Part shown: piece after piece, positions 53,893 to 62,200 of the stretch
Layout: each line of letters starts with the position of its first letter
Position numbering within the stretch: the stretch's first letter is position 1
Assembly (NCBI RefSeq): GCF_041538045.1
Contig: NZ_JBGOSE010000006.1
Location: forward strand, 235,002 to 299,001
Length of the DNA stretch: 64,000 nt
From: Aliiglaciecola sp041538045
GTDB taxonomy: Bacteria; Pseudomonadota; Gammaproteobacteria; Enterobacterales; Alteromonadaceae
Direction: 5' to 3'
The notes under the pieces: model-generated
What the model saw: only the letters and a program-made list of their open reading frames with translations
Database searches by the model: none
What the model was told of the DNA's origin: nothing
Program-made: the position numbers and the translations under genes

Positions 53893-55545
53893 TTATTCTT
53901 TACTATTCTCATATACGCGTTTACCAGCAACCCAAGTTTCCACTACGTTAGTTTTCCAAAGTTCTTTCTTATCAATTTCGAAGATATCCTGATCTATCAA
54001 AATGAAGTCAGCCCATTTACCTTTAGTTAATCCACCTAACACTTTTTCTTGATGAGCGGCATAGGCTGCATCTATGGTAAAGCCTTTAAAAGCTTGTTGG
54101 AGACTTAAAGCTTGACTAGGAATCCAACCTTCGACAGGTTGGTTGTTTCTATCCTGACGGGTGACAGCTGCGTGAATGCCATAAAATGGGTTAGCTAATT
54201 CAACTGGAAAATCTGAACCTAGGGGCAATGGTGAGCCCTGATCAATGAAGCGTTTCCAAGCGTATGCACCACGTAAACGATCTTTTCCTAAACGGTCTTC
54301 AGCCATGTTCATATCGCTGGTGGCATGGGTAGGTTGCATGGAGGGAATGATGTCTAGTTGTTTAAAGCGAGGGATATCATTCAAGCTGATAACTTGAGCA
54401 TGTTCCACTCTATTGCGCAGATCTTTGCCGCCAACGGTTTTAAATGAGGCTTCATATTGATTTAAGGCTAAGTGGTTCGCGAGATCACCAATGGCGTGCA
54501 CATTGAGTTGAAATTTGTGTTTAAGTACCAAATCAAAAAGGGGTTTAAATTGTTCTTCCTGCATGACCATCAGCCCCTTATTGTCAGCTGCATCTGAATA
54601 GTCTTCGAACAAAGCTGCTCCGCGGCTGCCTAGGGCGCCATCGGCCATGGCTTTAACACTTCTAATAGATAAAAAATCGTTGGGATCATTAAAATAACCC
54701 GCCTCGAGTACTTCCTGTAAACTGGGATCTTCAAACCAGAACATTGCATAAATACGCACGGCTAAACTTTCTGCTAAGGCTTTTTGTTTTAAAAAATCAT
54801 ATTCTGATTTACTGATTCCAGCATCATGCATACTGGTTATACCCACTGAAAGTAAGTGCTGTGAAGCGGCTTCTAGGCTAGCTTCATAGCTGTCGTTACT
54901 TTCTTCTGGTAGATGTTCCCATAGCAGATCCATCGCCGTATCTATTAATACACCTGATGGATTTCCTTGTTCATCTCGAATTATCTTGCCACCTGGCGGA
55001 TCTAACGTGTCTTTGTCTATGCCCGCGATTTGCATTGCTTTACTGTTAACCCAAACGGCATGACCATCTACTCGACTTAAAATAACAGGGGTTTCATTCA
55101 CATATTCGTCAAGCAGTTGTGCTTTGGGAAATTGTTTATCTGGCCACAATACTTGATTCCATCCGCCGCCCATTATCCACTCTAAATGTGAGTTTGCTGC
55201 TGCATATTCGCCTACCTTAGAGGCAGAAAGTTGAGCCGTTTTAACATCTCGAATGTTTACTTTTAGCAGTGAATCCCCAAGGTACATCAAGTGTCCGTGG
55301 GCATCGATTAAACCGGGGATAAGGGCTTTCTGCTGACCATCAATTAATACACTGTTAGGGTAATGATTGACTATGGTTTGGTCGCCGATTGACAAGACTT
55401 TGCCATTTTCAAATGCAAGGTGAGAAAACTGTATCGTGGCTCCGTTATTATCAAGGGTATACCCTTTAACATTGCCTATTATAGTTGGTTTAGCATGTGT
55501 TATTACACTAAACAAGCAGAGAGCTAATACAAATAGATTTTTCAT
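53893..55545 (-). CDS. secreted amidohydrolase, YtcJ-like
   Basis: 550 residues with a signal peptide (FVLALCLFSVITHA). Amidohydrolase_3 domain: metal-binding DAHGHLMYLGD, GGGWNQVLWP, SRVDGHAVWVNS and HAIGDLANHLAL, then PLPLGSDFPVEL with the catalytic Asp. YtcJ-like proteins hydrolyse C-N bonds in N-acyl or formamide-type compounds; the substrate is not known. It is followed by a PLP dehydratase gene 14 bp upstream on the same strand. Confidence 0.92.
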   Translation of the reverse strand: MKNLFVLALCLFSVITHAKPTIIGNVKGYTLDNNGATIQFSHLAFENGKVLSIGDQTIVNHYPNSVLIDGQQKALIPGLIDAHGHLMYLGDSLLKVNIRDVKTAQLSASKVGEYAAANSHLEWIMGGGWNQVLWPDKQFPKAQLLDEYVNETPVILSRVDGHAVWVNSKAMQIAGIDKDTLDPPGGKIIRDEQGNPSGVLIDTAMDLLWEHLPEESNDSYEASLEAASQHLLSVGITSMHDAGISKSEYDFLKQKALAESLAVRIYAMFWFEDPSLQEVLEAGYFNDPNDFLSIRSVKAMADGALGSRGAALFEDYSDAADNKGLMVMQEEQFKPLFDLVLKHKFQLNVHAIGDLANHLALNQYEASFKTVGGKDLRNRVEHAQVISLNDIPRFKQLDIIPSMQPTHATSDMNMAEDRLGKDRLRGAYAWKRFIDQGSPLPLGSDFPVELANPFYGIHAAVTRQDRNNQPVEGWIPSQALSLQQAFKGFTIDAAYAAHQEKVLGGLTKGKWADFILIDQDIFEIDKKELWKTNVVETWVAGKRVYENSKE

Positions 55546-55559
55546 AAATCCTCTTATTT

Positions 55560-56543
55560 TTATAAGCTAGGTAGTTCACCTAGGTGATCGGTTGACCAAA
55601 TTTGTTGCATTTTTGACTGGTCAATATTGCCGCCAGATAAAAGCACTAACACTGTTTGATCTTTAGGTTGATGTTTTAACCAGTCAACAACAGCTTGCAT
55701 TGACATGGCACTCGTCGGCTCCACATGCAACTTCAGTAAATGTTGTAACCATTGGGTCCAGTATGCGATACGAGACTCGGATACTTCCACTATACCATCC
55801 AGGGTTTTTAACACCTCAAAAGTATGTTCGCCTACCGATGGTGTAGCTGCTCCATCCGCCAAGGTTTGTGGAGGTTGGCTGAGGGAAATAATTTTGTTTT
55901 GTCGCAATGATTCAGCTGCATCATTTGCCGCAAGAGGTTCTGCTCCAAATACTTTTGCTGCAGGGCAAAGCACTTTGGCTGCAATCATAGTTCCTGATAA
56001 TAAACCGCCACCACCGCAGGGGGCAAATATCCCATTCACATCACCGGTTTGTTCTAAAGCATCCACCAATAGCGTGCCTTGACCAGCGATAATATCGGGG
56101 TGATTAAAGGGGGGGATCCATAAGGTTCCCGGTTCTAAGGAAGCCTGTTTAACCGCTTCATCAGCTTCAACACGAGTTGCAAATAGAGCCAATTGAGCAC
56201 CATAAAATTGAGTGGCTTGGGCTTTTACGGCGGATACATTTTCGGTACTAAATATTTTTGCAGGAATACCATATAGACTAGCCGCGTAGGCTACTGCTTG
56301 GGCATGATTGCCTGAACTATTAGCCACGACCCGTTCAGGTAACGCATTTTGTTCCGCGAGTTTAGCTAACGTGTTAATCGCCCCTCTGACTTTAAATGCG
56401 CCGGTGCGTTGTAAACATTCCGCTTTAAACAAAATTCGATGGCCTAGCCATTGATTAAGTAATGAAGACTCAATAATTGGGGTTTGATGGATCAATTTAG
56501 CAATCCGTTTGCGGGCTTGAACAATGTCAGAATAAGCTGTCAT
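55560..56543 (-). CDS. threonine/serine dehydratase-like PLP enzyme
   Basis: 327 residues from the ATG at 56543, with AGGA 7 bases upstream; an earlier start at 56585 is not supported. PLP fold type II with Lys51 in TGAFKVRGA, NSSGNHAQAVAYAA and the phosphate loop CGGGGLLSG. LLSGGNID is in the last third. Lacks the regulatory ACT domain of biosynthetic IlvA, so it is catabolic or a serine racemase/EutB-like enzyme. Co-directional with the amidohydrolase; a shared peptide or amino-acid catabolic role is inference. Confidence 0.9.
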   Translation of the reverse strand: MTAYSDIVQARKRIAKLIHQTPIIESSLLNQWLGHRILFKAECLQRTGAFKVRGAINTLAKLAEQNALPERVVANSSGNHAQAVAYAASLYGIPAKIFSTENVSAVKAQATQFYGAQLALFATRVEADEAVKQASLEPGTLWIPPFNHPDIIAGQGTLLVDALEQTGDVNGIFAPCGGGGLLSGTMIAAKVLCPAAKVFGAEPLAANDAAESLRQNKIISLSQPPQTLADGAATPSVGEHTFEVLKTLDGIVEVSESRIAYWTQWLQHLLKLHVEPTSAMSMQAVVDWLKHQPKDQTVLVLLSGGNIDQSKMQQIWSTDHLGELPSL

Positions 56544-56729
56544 TAATATTCCTTTTGTGTGTTTTTCACGGTGTTTCACACGCATATTATGTATAGTAAG
56601 GGGCTTACTCTACTTAACGTTTTTATCCTTTACTAGTGAAGCATAAACTCGACACTATGGGTATAGGTGTATTGTGTTTTACAACCAATCCCCTATGCTT
56701 GACACAGCTATTTGAATCAGGAGACAAAA

Positions 56730-57101
56730 ATGGGATTGTTAGACAAAATAATGGGCAATGCATCAGAAATAGATGTGTCTGATGTGAGTGACGAGTTAGC
56801 CCCTATTATCGGTGAAAATGAAACTGTAGAACGCGTTTTTAAAGAAATACGTGATATGTATGTGTTTACTAGTAAGCGTTTGATATTAATTGATAAACAA
56901 GGATTGACCGGAAGAAAGGTTGATTATCACTCGATTCCTTATCGGGCTATCACTCAATTCAAGTTGGAAACCGCTGGTCATTTTGACTTAGATGCCGAGT
57001 TTAAAATTTGGATTTCTGGAATGGATGAGCCCATCAAAAAAGAACTCAATAAAAACGTGGTGGTGGGCATTCAACGTACCCTTGCCGATTATATGTTTTA
57101 A
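56730..57101 (+). CDS. bacterial PH-domain protein
   Basis: 123 residues from the ATG at 56730, with AGGAG 6 bases before it; the earlier in-frame start lacks one. Matches the bPH_1 family: ENETVERVFKEIRDMYVFTSKRLILIDKQGLTGRK-like core (VFTSKRLILIDKQGLTG), YHSIPYRAITQF and FKIWISGMDEP. Cytoplasmic, no signal. Exact role unknown in the family. Confidence 0.9.
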   Translation: MGLLDKIMGNASEIDVSDVSDELAPIIGENETVERVFKEIRDMYVFTSKRLILIDKQGLTGRKVDYHSIPYRAITQFKLETAGHFDLDAEFKIWISGMDEPIKKELNKNVVVGIQRTLADYMF

Positions 57102-57116
57102 TGGCTATTTACAATC

Positions 57117-57139
57117 TAGGTGGAAATAATTTCCACCTA
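57117..57139. other. perfect 10-bp hairpin
   Basis: TAGGTGGAAA / TTTCCACCTA with a TAA loop, between the PH-domain gene and trmN6. No T tract follows, so it is either a 3' stabilising hairpin or an operator-like palindrome. Confidence 0.5.
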
Positions 57140-57183
57140 ACCCGCTTTAAAATAACGGCCTATATTTAAGTGATTGGTTCAAC

Positions 57184-57945
57184 GTGATTGCAAAACAAAC
57201 CACGCCTGCAAAAACCAAGTTTAATGGATTTCGATTTAAGCAATTCGATATTGAACATGAAAATTGCGCCATGAAAGTGGGAACCGATGGCATATTGCTA
57301 GGCAGTTGGGTGCCTAGGGGCAGTTATTCATCTATTTTAGATGTTGGTACTGGCAGTGGTTTAATTGCAATTATGCTAGCACAGCGCAGTCATGAAACCA
57401 CCCAAATAGTGGGTATCGATATTGATGAAAGTGCAGTGCAACAGGCACAGCAAAATGGCCAAAAGAGTCCCTGGGCGGATAAACTGACTTTTCAGCATAC
57501 AGCTTTGCAACAGCTACCGCCGTTGCCTCAATATGACCTAATTGTTAGCAATCCCCCTTATTTCAAAGGTAAAACCGGAGATTTGAAGGTCACTGATGCT
57601 AACTTTATCTCTGAATCCAGAAGAAAGGCGAGGCATGATAAAAGCTTAAGCCTTGAGGACTTACTTAAATCAGTATCTTGTTTACTAACAAAGCAAGGAC
57701 AGTTTTGCTGCATACTTCCTACCGATAACAACGGCATAATCTCCCTCGCAGCTCAACACGGACTTTATTGCCAAATGCAGACTATGGTGAAATCGAGTCC
57801 TTCTAAGCCAGCCATTCGTCAATTACTTAAGTTTGGTTTTCAGCAAACTGAAGCAAGACTGGAATATATTACTATCTATACTCAGCAGGGTAGCTATTCC
57901 GATGATTATGTGGCGCTATGCCGTGATTACTATCTTAATTTTTAA
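57184..57945 (+). CDS. trmN6: tRNA1(Val) (adenine37-N6)-methyltransferase TrmN6
   Basis: 253 residues with a GTG start at 57184. The N-terminal FRFKQFDIEHENCAMKVGTDG motif, SAM-binding LDVGTGSGLIAIML and NPPYFKGK match YfiC/TrmN6, which makes m6A37 in tRNA1-Val. No convincing alternative start. Symbol by family resemblance. Confidence 0.9.
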   Translation: MIAKQTTPAKTKFNGFRFKQFDIEHENCAMKVGTDGILLGSWVPRGSYSSILDVGTGSGLIAIMLAQRSHETTQIVGIDIDESAVQQAQQNGQKSPWADKLTFQHTALQQLPPLPQYDLIVSNPPYFKGKTGDLKVTDANFISESRRKARHDKSLSLEDLLKSVSCLLTKQGQFCCILPTDNNGIISLAAQHGLYCQMQTMVKSSPSKPAIRQLLKFGFQQTEARLEYITIYTQQGSYSDDYVALCRDYYLNF

Positions 57946-58057
57946 ATACCCAGCACTGATTTAGACTGCACCTCTGCAGGTTTTTTATACAAACAATTCT
58001 CTCTTAGCGGTTTTGTTGCTATATTTAATTTAAGTGGTTTAGATAAAGTGGTGATGT

Positions 58058-58435
58058 ATGCGAGATATTGACCTACCGGATTCGATCTCTAATTTAGCAG
58101 ATAAGCTACAGATCGTAGAGATAGTGTGGCAGGGTATCCCCTTTCAAATTCCCAAGTTTGCGGTTTATAGTATTTTGGACAACCCCGTGTTCGACCGCTT
58201 TATATATCGCAATGGACGAAGAGTCGCACTGATTAAGCTCGGACGCTACGAAGTGCCCGTTATTGACCCATTTCGAGGTAATATTGATAAGCCTCCGGCC
58301 CATGTTGTAATCATTACCCATAGCAAGGAAGATAGATTTGGTTTGTACGGTTATCCTGCAGATCATGTGGCGGATGATCTTAGCGTTCCTCGGAATCATC
58401 GTACAGTAAGGCACATTGTAAAAGACTTTGTATAA
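58058..58435 (+). CDS. degenerate CheW-like protein
   Basis: 125 residues. VEIVWQGIPFQIPKFAVYSILDNPVFDRFIY, then RVALIKLGRYEVPVIDPF and VVIITHSKEDRFGLYGYPADHVADDL read like the two lobes of a CheW/SH3-like fold (VPVIDLR-type and GLxVD-type positions) but without the classical CheA- and MCP-binding residues. No other chemotaxis genes are near. It may be a scaffolding or photoreceptor-associated variant. Family assignment tentative. Confidence 0.55.
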   Translation: MRDIDLPDSISNLADKLQIVEIVWQGIPFQIPKFAVYSILDNPVFDRFIYRNGRRVALIKLGRYEVPVIDPFRGNIDKPPAHVVIITHSKEDRFGLYGYPADHVADDLSVPRNHRTVRHIVKDFV

Positions 58436-58489
58436 GCCCTTTAAGAATGCAAGTAAACTGATTTTTATTGGCTAGTGGATTGTTACTTT

Positions 58490-58669
58490 TTAAATCAACT
58501 GAATGCTAACCCCTAACCCCGGCAAACCTAGACTCAAAATAGCAGGTGTTGGCGTCTCCGCTTCATCCGCATTACGAACAATGAACACTTCATAATCAAG
58601 GTCCTTACCATTTTTAATTGTAGATTTTGGTATTGATAGCAGTGTTGGCGAGATATCTATACCGCACCA
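58490..58669 (-). pseudogene. C-terminal remnant of an unknown protein
   Basis: A 59-codon stretch on the minus strand, with no start and an in-frame TGA just upstream (58670-58672). It ends ...VFIVRNADEAETPTP and then AILSLGLPGLGVSIQLI with TAA at 58490-58492. The Pro/Thr stretch followed by a small hydrophobic helix suggests a C-terminal sorting or anchor segment, but the basic tail of PEP-CTERM is absent. It lies next to the IS256 remnant, so it may be debris of an older gene. Confidence 0.4.
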
Positions 58670-58690
58670 TCAGTTAGAGGCTTTAACGTT

Positions 58691-58877
58691 TTAACGGGGG
58701 TTCATACCCTGCGCATATAATTATAGTATTTTCTCGTCCATAGAGGTAAATCTAGATTGGTGTTTCTTAACCAACTTCGGCTCAAAAAAGCCATCTCTGT
58801 CGCCCAGTGTGTGTAGTTCAAACTCACTATTTTCGGTTTTGATACACTTGCTAGCCCTACAGTTACGGTAATCTGCC
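58691..58877 (-). pseudogene. IS256-family transposase remnant
   Basis: Read on the minus strand: YRNCRASKCIKTEN, then SEFELHT, then GDRDGFFEPKLVKKHQSRF and FTSMDEKIL, a stop (58721-58723) and LYAQGMN. This is the N-terminal region of IS256/mutator transposases, where the intact pattern is R-D-R-(N/D)-G-x-FEPx(L/I)V, R-F-x-x-x-D-E/D-K-I-L-S-L-Y-A-x-G-M. The TAA replaces the Ser codon (TCA to TAA). The rest of the gene is missing downstream, and there is a second stop after about four residues. A longer open frame at 58702-58923 is out of frame with this. Confidence 0.75.
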
Positions 58878-58960
58878 TATCCTTAACTCTTACTAGAGTG
58901 TGTTGTGATAAGCAGTTACACAAAATTAGTTACAGTCTTAGTTTAAACTGAGTGAATTAC

Positions 58961-59143
58961 TCATTTATCAACTAAAGGTAAACCACTTCTTTTAGGCTTT
59001 CGTTTGACTGGAGTTGGCTTATCTGGCTTCTCTCCCATAAAGCATAAAGTAACTTCACTGTTTCCTCCATAAACTCTCTCCAAAAGATTAGTTTCAGCTA
59101 TCTCAGTAAGATTTTTTTCGTTTTCGCTCTTTATTTTCTTCAT
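58961..59143 (-). CDS. small peptide with double-glycine leader
   Basis: 60 residues. GGAG lies 7 bases before the ATG on the minus strand. The leader is acidic and ends NLLERVYGG (residues 19-27), with Leu at -7, Val at -4 and Gly-Gly at -2/-1, as in GG leaders cleaved by peptidase-containing ABC exporters (PCAT). The core of 33 residues is basic, proline-rich and has one Cys (EVTLCFMGE, then KPDKPTPVKRKPKRS). It could be a peptide pheromone, bacteriocin or RiPP precursor. No exporter or modification enzyme is in the window. Divergent from the giant hybrid regulator at 59269, with 125 bp between. Confidence 0.6.
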   Translation of the reverse strand: MKKIKSENEKNLTEIAETNLLERVYGGNSEVTLCFMGEKPDKPTPVKRKPKRSGLPLVDK

Positions 59144-59268
59144 TTACTTTCTCCATTTTGCAAAAAAATAAGTACTTAACTTGATTTCTGTCATTTCAAA
59201 TATAGTCTTTTATATGGGGTTAAAAAAGTAACCAATGAGTCATTTACTTGTATTTGTGGGACAAAAGT

Positions 59269-62200
59269 TTGAAATTAATTAAAAATGTATTGATAGTTTT
59301 CTTGATTTTTTCAATATCGAATAGTGTTTACTCTTATGATTCATTTTATGAGTTAAAAGGTAACTCTCTCGGTTTGGTTTATTCTGTTTTGCAGGGCAAA
59401 AAAGCGATTTGGCTTGGAAGTGAGAATGGGCTGTATAAAATAACAGGATCGCATGTAGAAAGTATTGCTACAACCGAGAAGCCTTTTAATGGTTTTGATA
59501 TTGAAGGGTTGGCAGAGGATAATAATGGCAAAGTATGGATTGCCTTGTTTGGAAATGGGATTGTAATTTACGATCAAAGTCTAGAAAAGTACCGCCAAAT
59601 AACTACAGAAACAGGTTTGCAATCTGATCATTGTTTAGATGTGAAGATATATAAAAATCTAGCTTATGCGAATTGCGAAAAGTCGATCTCTATAATAAAT
59701 ACTTCTACTCTAGAAGTAACTAATATCTCCTCTACAAAACAAATAAAACTTAGTTATATAGAAGATATTCAACTTTCAAGATCTGGAGAGTTATATTTTC
59801 TAGATAGTGAAAATAATTTATTTAGTATTGAAAATTATAGTCTCAAAAAAATTAAACTAGTTGATCGACAGAATAAACACTTAAAGATTGATTGCTTTCA
59901 TGTAGATGCAAAAGGAAGTCTTTGGTTTTCGATTAGTAATGTATTATTTAAAAATCAAAATTCTATAAATACAGAAATTTTGAAAGCTGATACTAAAATA
60001 AAAAAGATTTTTACATACGGCGAAGACAGCTTAATCTATGTTTCTGACTCATTTTATCTCATTAATACAGTAAAAAATGAACAAGTAATACCTTCACGTA
60101 TTTTCAAAACTGACGAAATGAAAGTTGAAGATGTTTATGATGTTGATATTACTCTTTCGGGAGGAGTTGTTTTTACAGGGCCACTAATAGGTGTTGGTAT
60201 TTTTAACGACTTCGCAAGAGCACTTGACAACTTGCTCCCTAAGGACTTTAAACATGTTAATTTACAAGCAAGTGCAGAAGTTTCGCCGAATCAAATTGTT
60301 CTTGCGTTCAACCAGAATATTTATGTTTTCGAAAGAGCAGAAAGCAAAATTAAAAAAATAGTATCTCGTCTCGGTGTGGTAACTGCATTAACCTACGATG
60401 ATAAACACTCTAGAATACTTATTGGAGTGGAAGATAAAGGGTTATTTGAATTTAAATTTGATTCTTATGAGTATGATAATTCAGGTGAAGCTGCAGTAGT
60501 TAACTTATATGAATCAGATGGGATAATAGTTGATATTACAGTTAACTCATATGGCGAAGTTCATTTTGGAGTTATAGAGAATAGTAATCCAGGTATCTAT
60601 AAACTGAAAATTAAAGGAAAGAGTTCACTTATCTTTTCAAAAGATGATGTTGATAATATTTATCAAAAGTCGGACGGAAAATTAATAGCCGTCGCTAGGG
60701 ATAGCGGAGTCTTTGATATTTTGTCACCTGATAAAATTAGTAAGGTCAATAAGAAAAAATACATAAATAACTGCCTTTTGGAAGACAACAAAGGAGTCAT
60801 TTGGCTTTGCACTGACGGAGCTGGACTCGCGTACGTAGACGAGGTATCTGGAGAGTTAATTTATATTGATACTGTTTATACCGCACATTCTAGGCATATT
60901 AGGGAATTGGTACAGGATTCGGAAGGTTACTTTTGGGTGATGACTAATCAGGGGCTTGTTAGGTATGATCATGTCAATAAGACCTCCATTGAACTTGGTA
61001 GAGAAGACGGTATTATAGATGTAGACTTTGAAATTACGGCGTCTATAAACTTAGCTGGTGATGAGATTTTGATTGCCGGAGACAGGGAAAACTATGTTGT
61101 TAATACTAAATTAGCAAATAAATTCCTCAATAAGCGCCTTAGAAAAGTTAGCCAGACGGTTTTTGTCGATCTTATGGTACTTATCAGAGATGAACAAGGC
61201 TTGGTTTCCAAGAAACGAGATTTGATTGAGTCAATAGCAAACGATTTGCCCTTAGACATATCCTACGATGAATTCCTTTTCGAGCTGACCTTTGCTGCAA
61301 ACAACTTAGTCGACCGAAATATATTGAAGTTTCAATATAGGTTAGTAGGTTTAAATAATAGTTGGGTTGATGCGACTTCAGAAACAGCCAAGGCAACCTA
61401 CTCAACATTGCCAAGTGGAGACTATTTATTTGAAGTTCGAGTAGTAGATCCGAAAAGCGCAAGTATTCAACCTGTTAACTCTTTACAAATTAGAGTTCAT
61501 CCTCCCTATTGGCAAACTTGGCAAGCATATTCTTTCTATCTTTTAGCATGCATTCTTGTAGTTATTTGTTTCATTAAGTATAGAACGTTTCAGCTCGAAT
61601 CACTCAATGAACGCTTAGAGTCATCAGTATTGCTTCAAACAAAGGAGTTGGCTACAAGTAAAAGAAGATTGAGAGATGCGTTGCATCATAAAGAATTATT
61701 GTATGCAAACGCTTCTCATGAGTTTAGAACACCACTTTCACTAATTGGCGGGCCTATCGAGCAACTTGCTAAGTATGTGAAGGATGAAAAATCCCAAAAG
61801 ATTTTAGACATACTAAGGCTTAATGTCTTCCGTTTAACCAATCTTGTTGATCAAGTACTGGAGTTGTCAAAAATAGATTCAAGTAAATTAGATGATAAAG
61901 TCCACTACGATTTGCATAACTCAATCAAAATTATAGCCGAATCGTTTCGACCTATATCGTCAAACAATAAACAACAACTCATTGTTGAAAATACTTGTTC
62001 TGGAACAGGGACATATATTGCAGACTCTCTAGAGAAAATTCTTTCGAACTTATTGATGAATGCATTTAAATATAACAAAAAAGGTGGAAATGTAGAGATT
62101 TGTGCAACAACTAACAATAATATTCTTCAAGTAGAAATCTCTGATCAAGGTTTCGGTATTGCGGACGAAAATATTGATTTAATCTTCCAGCGATTTACTC

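Noticed and set aside
58702..58923. 73-codon minus-strand ORF
   Set aside because: It is out of frame with the recognisable IS256 transposase remnant over the same bases; the product has no sense as a protein.
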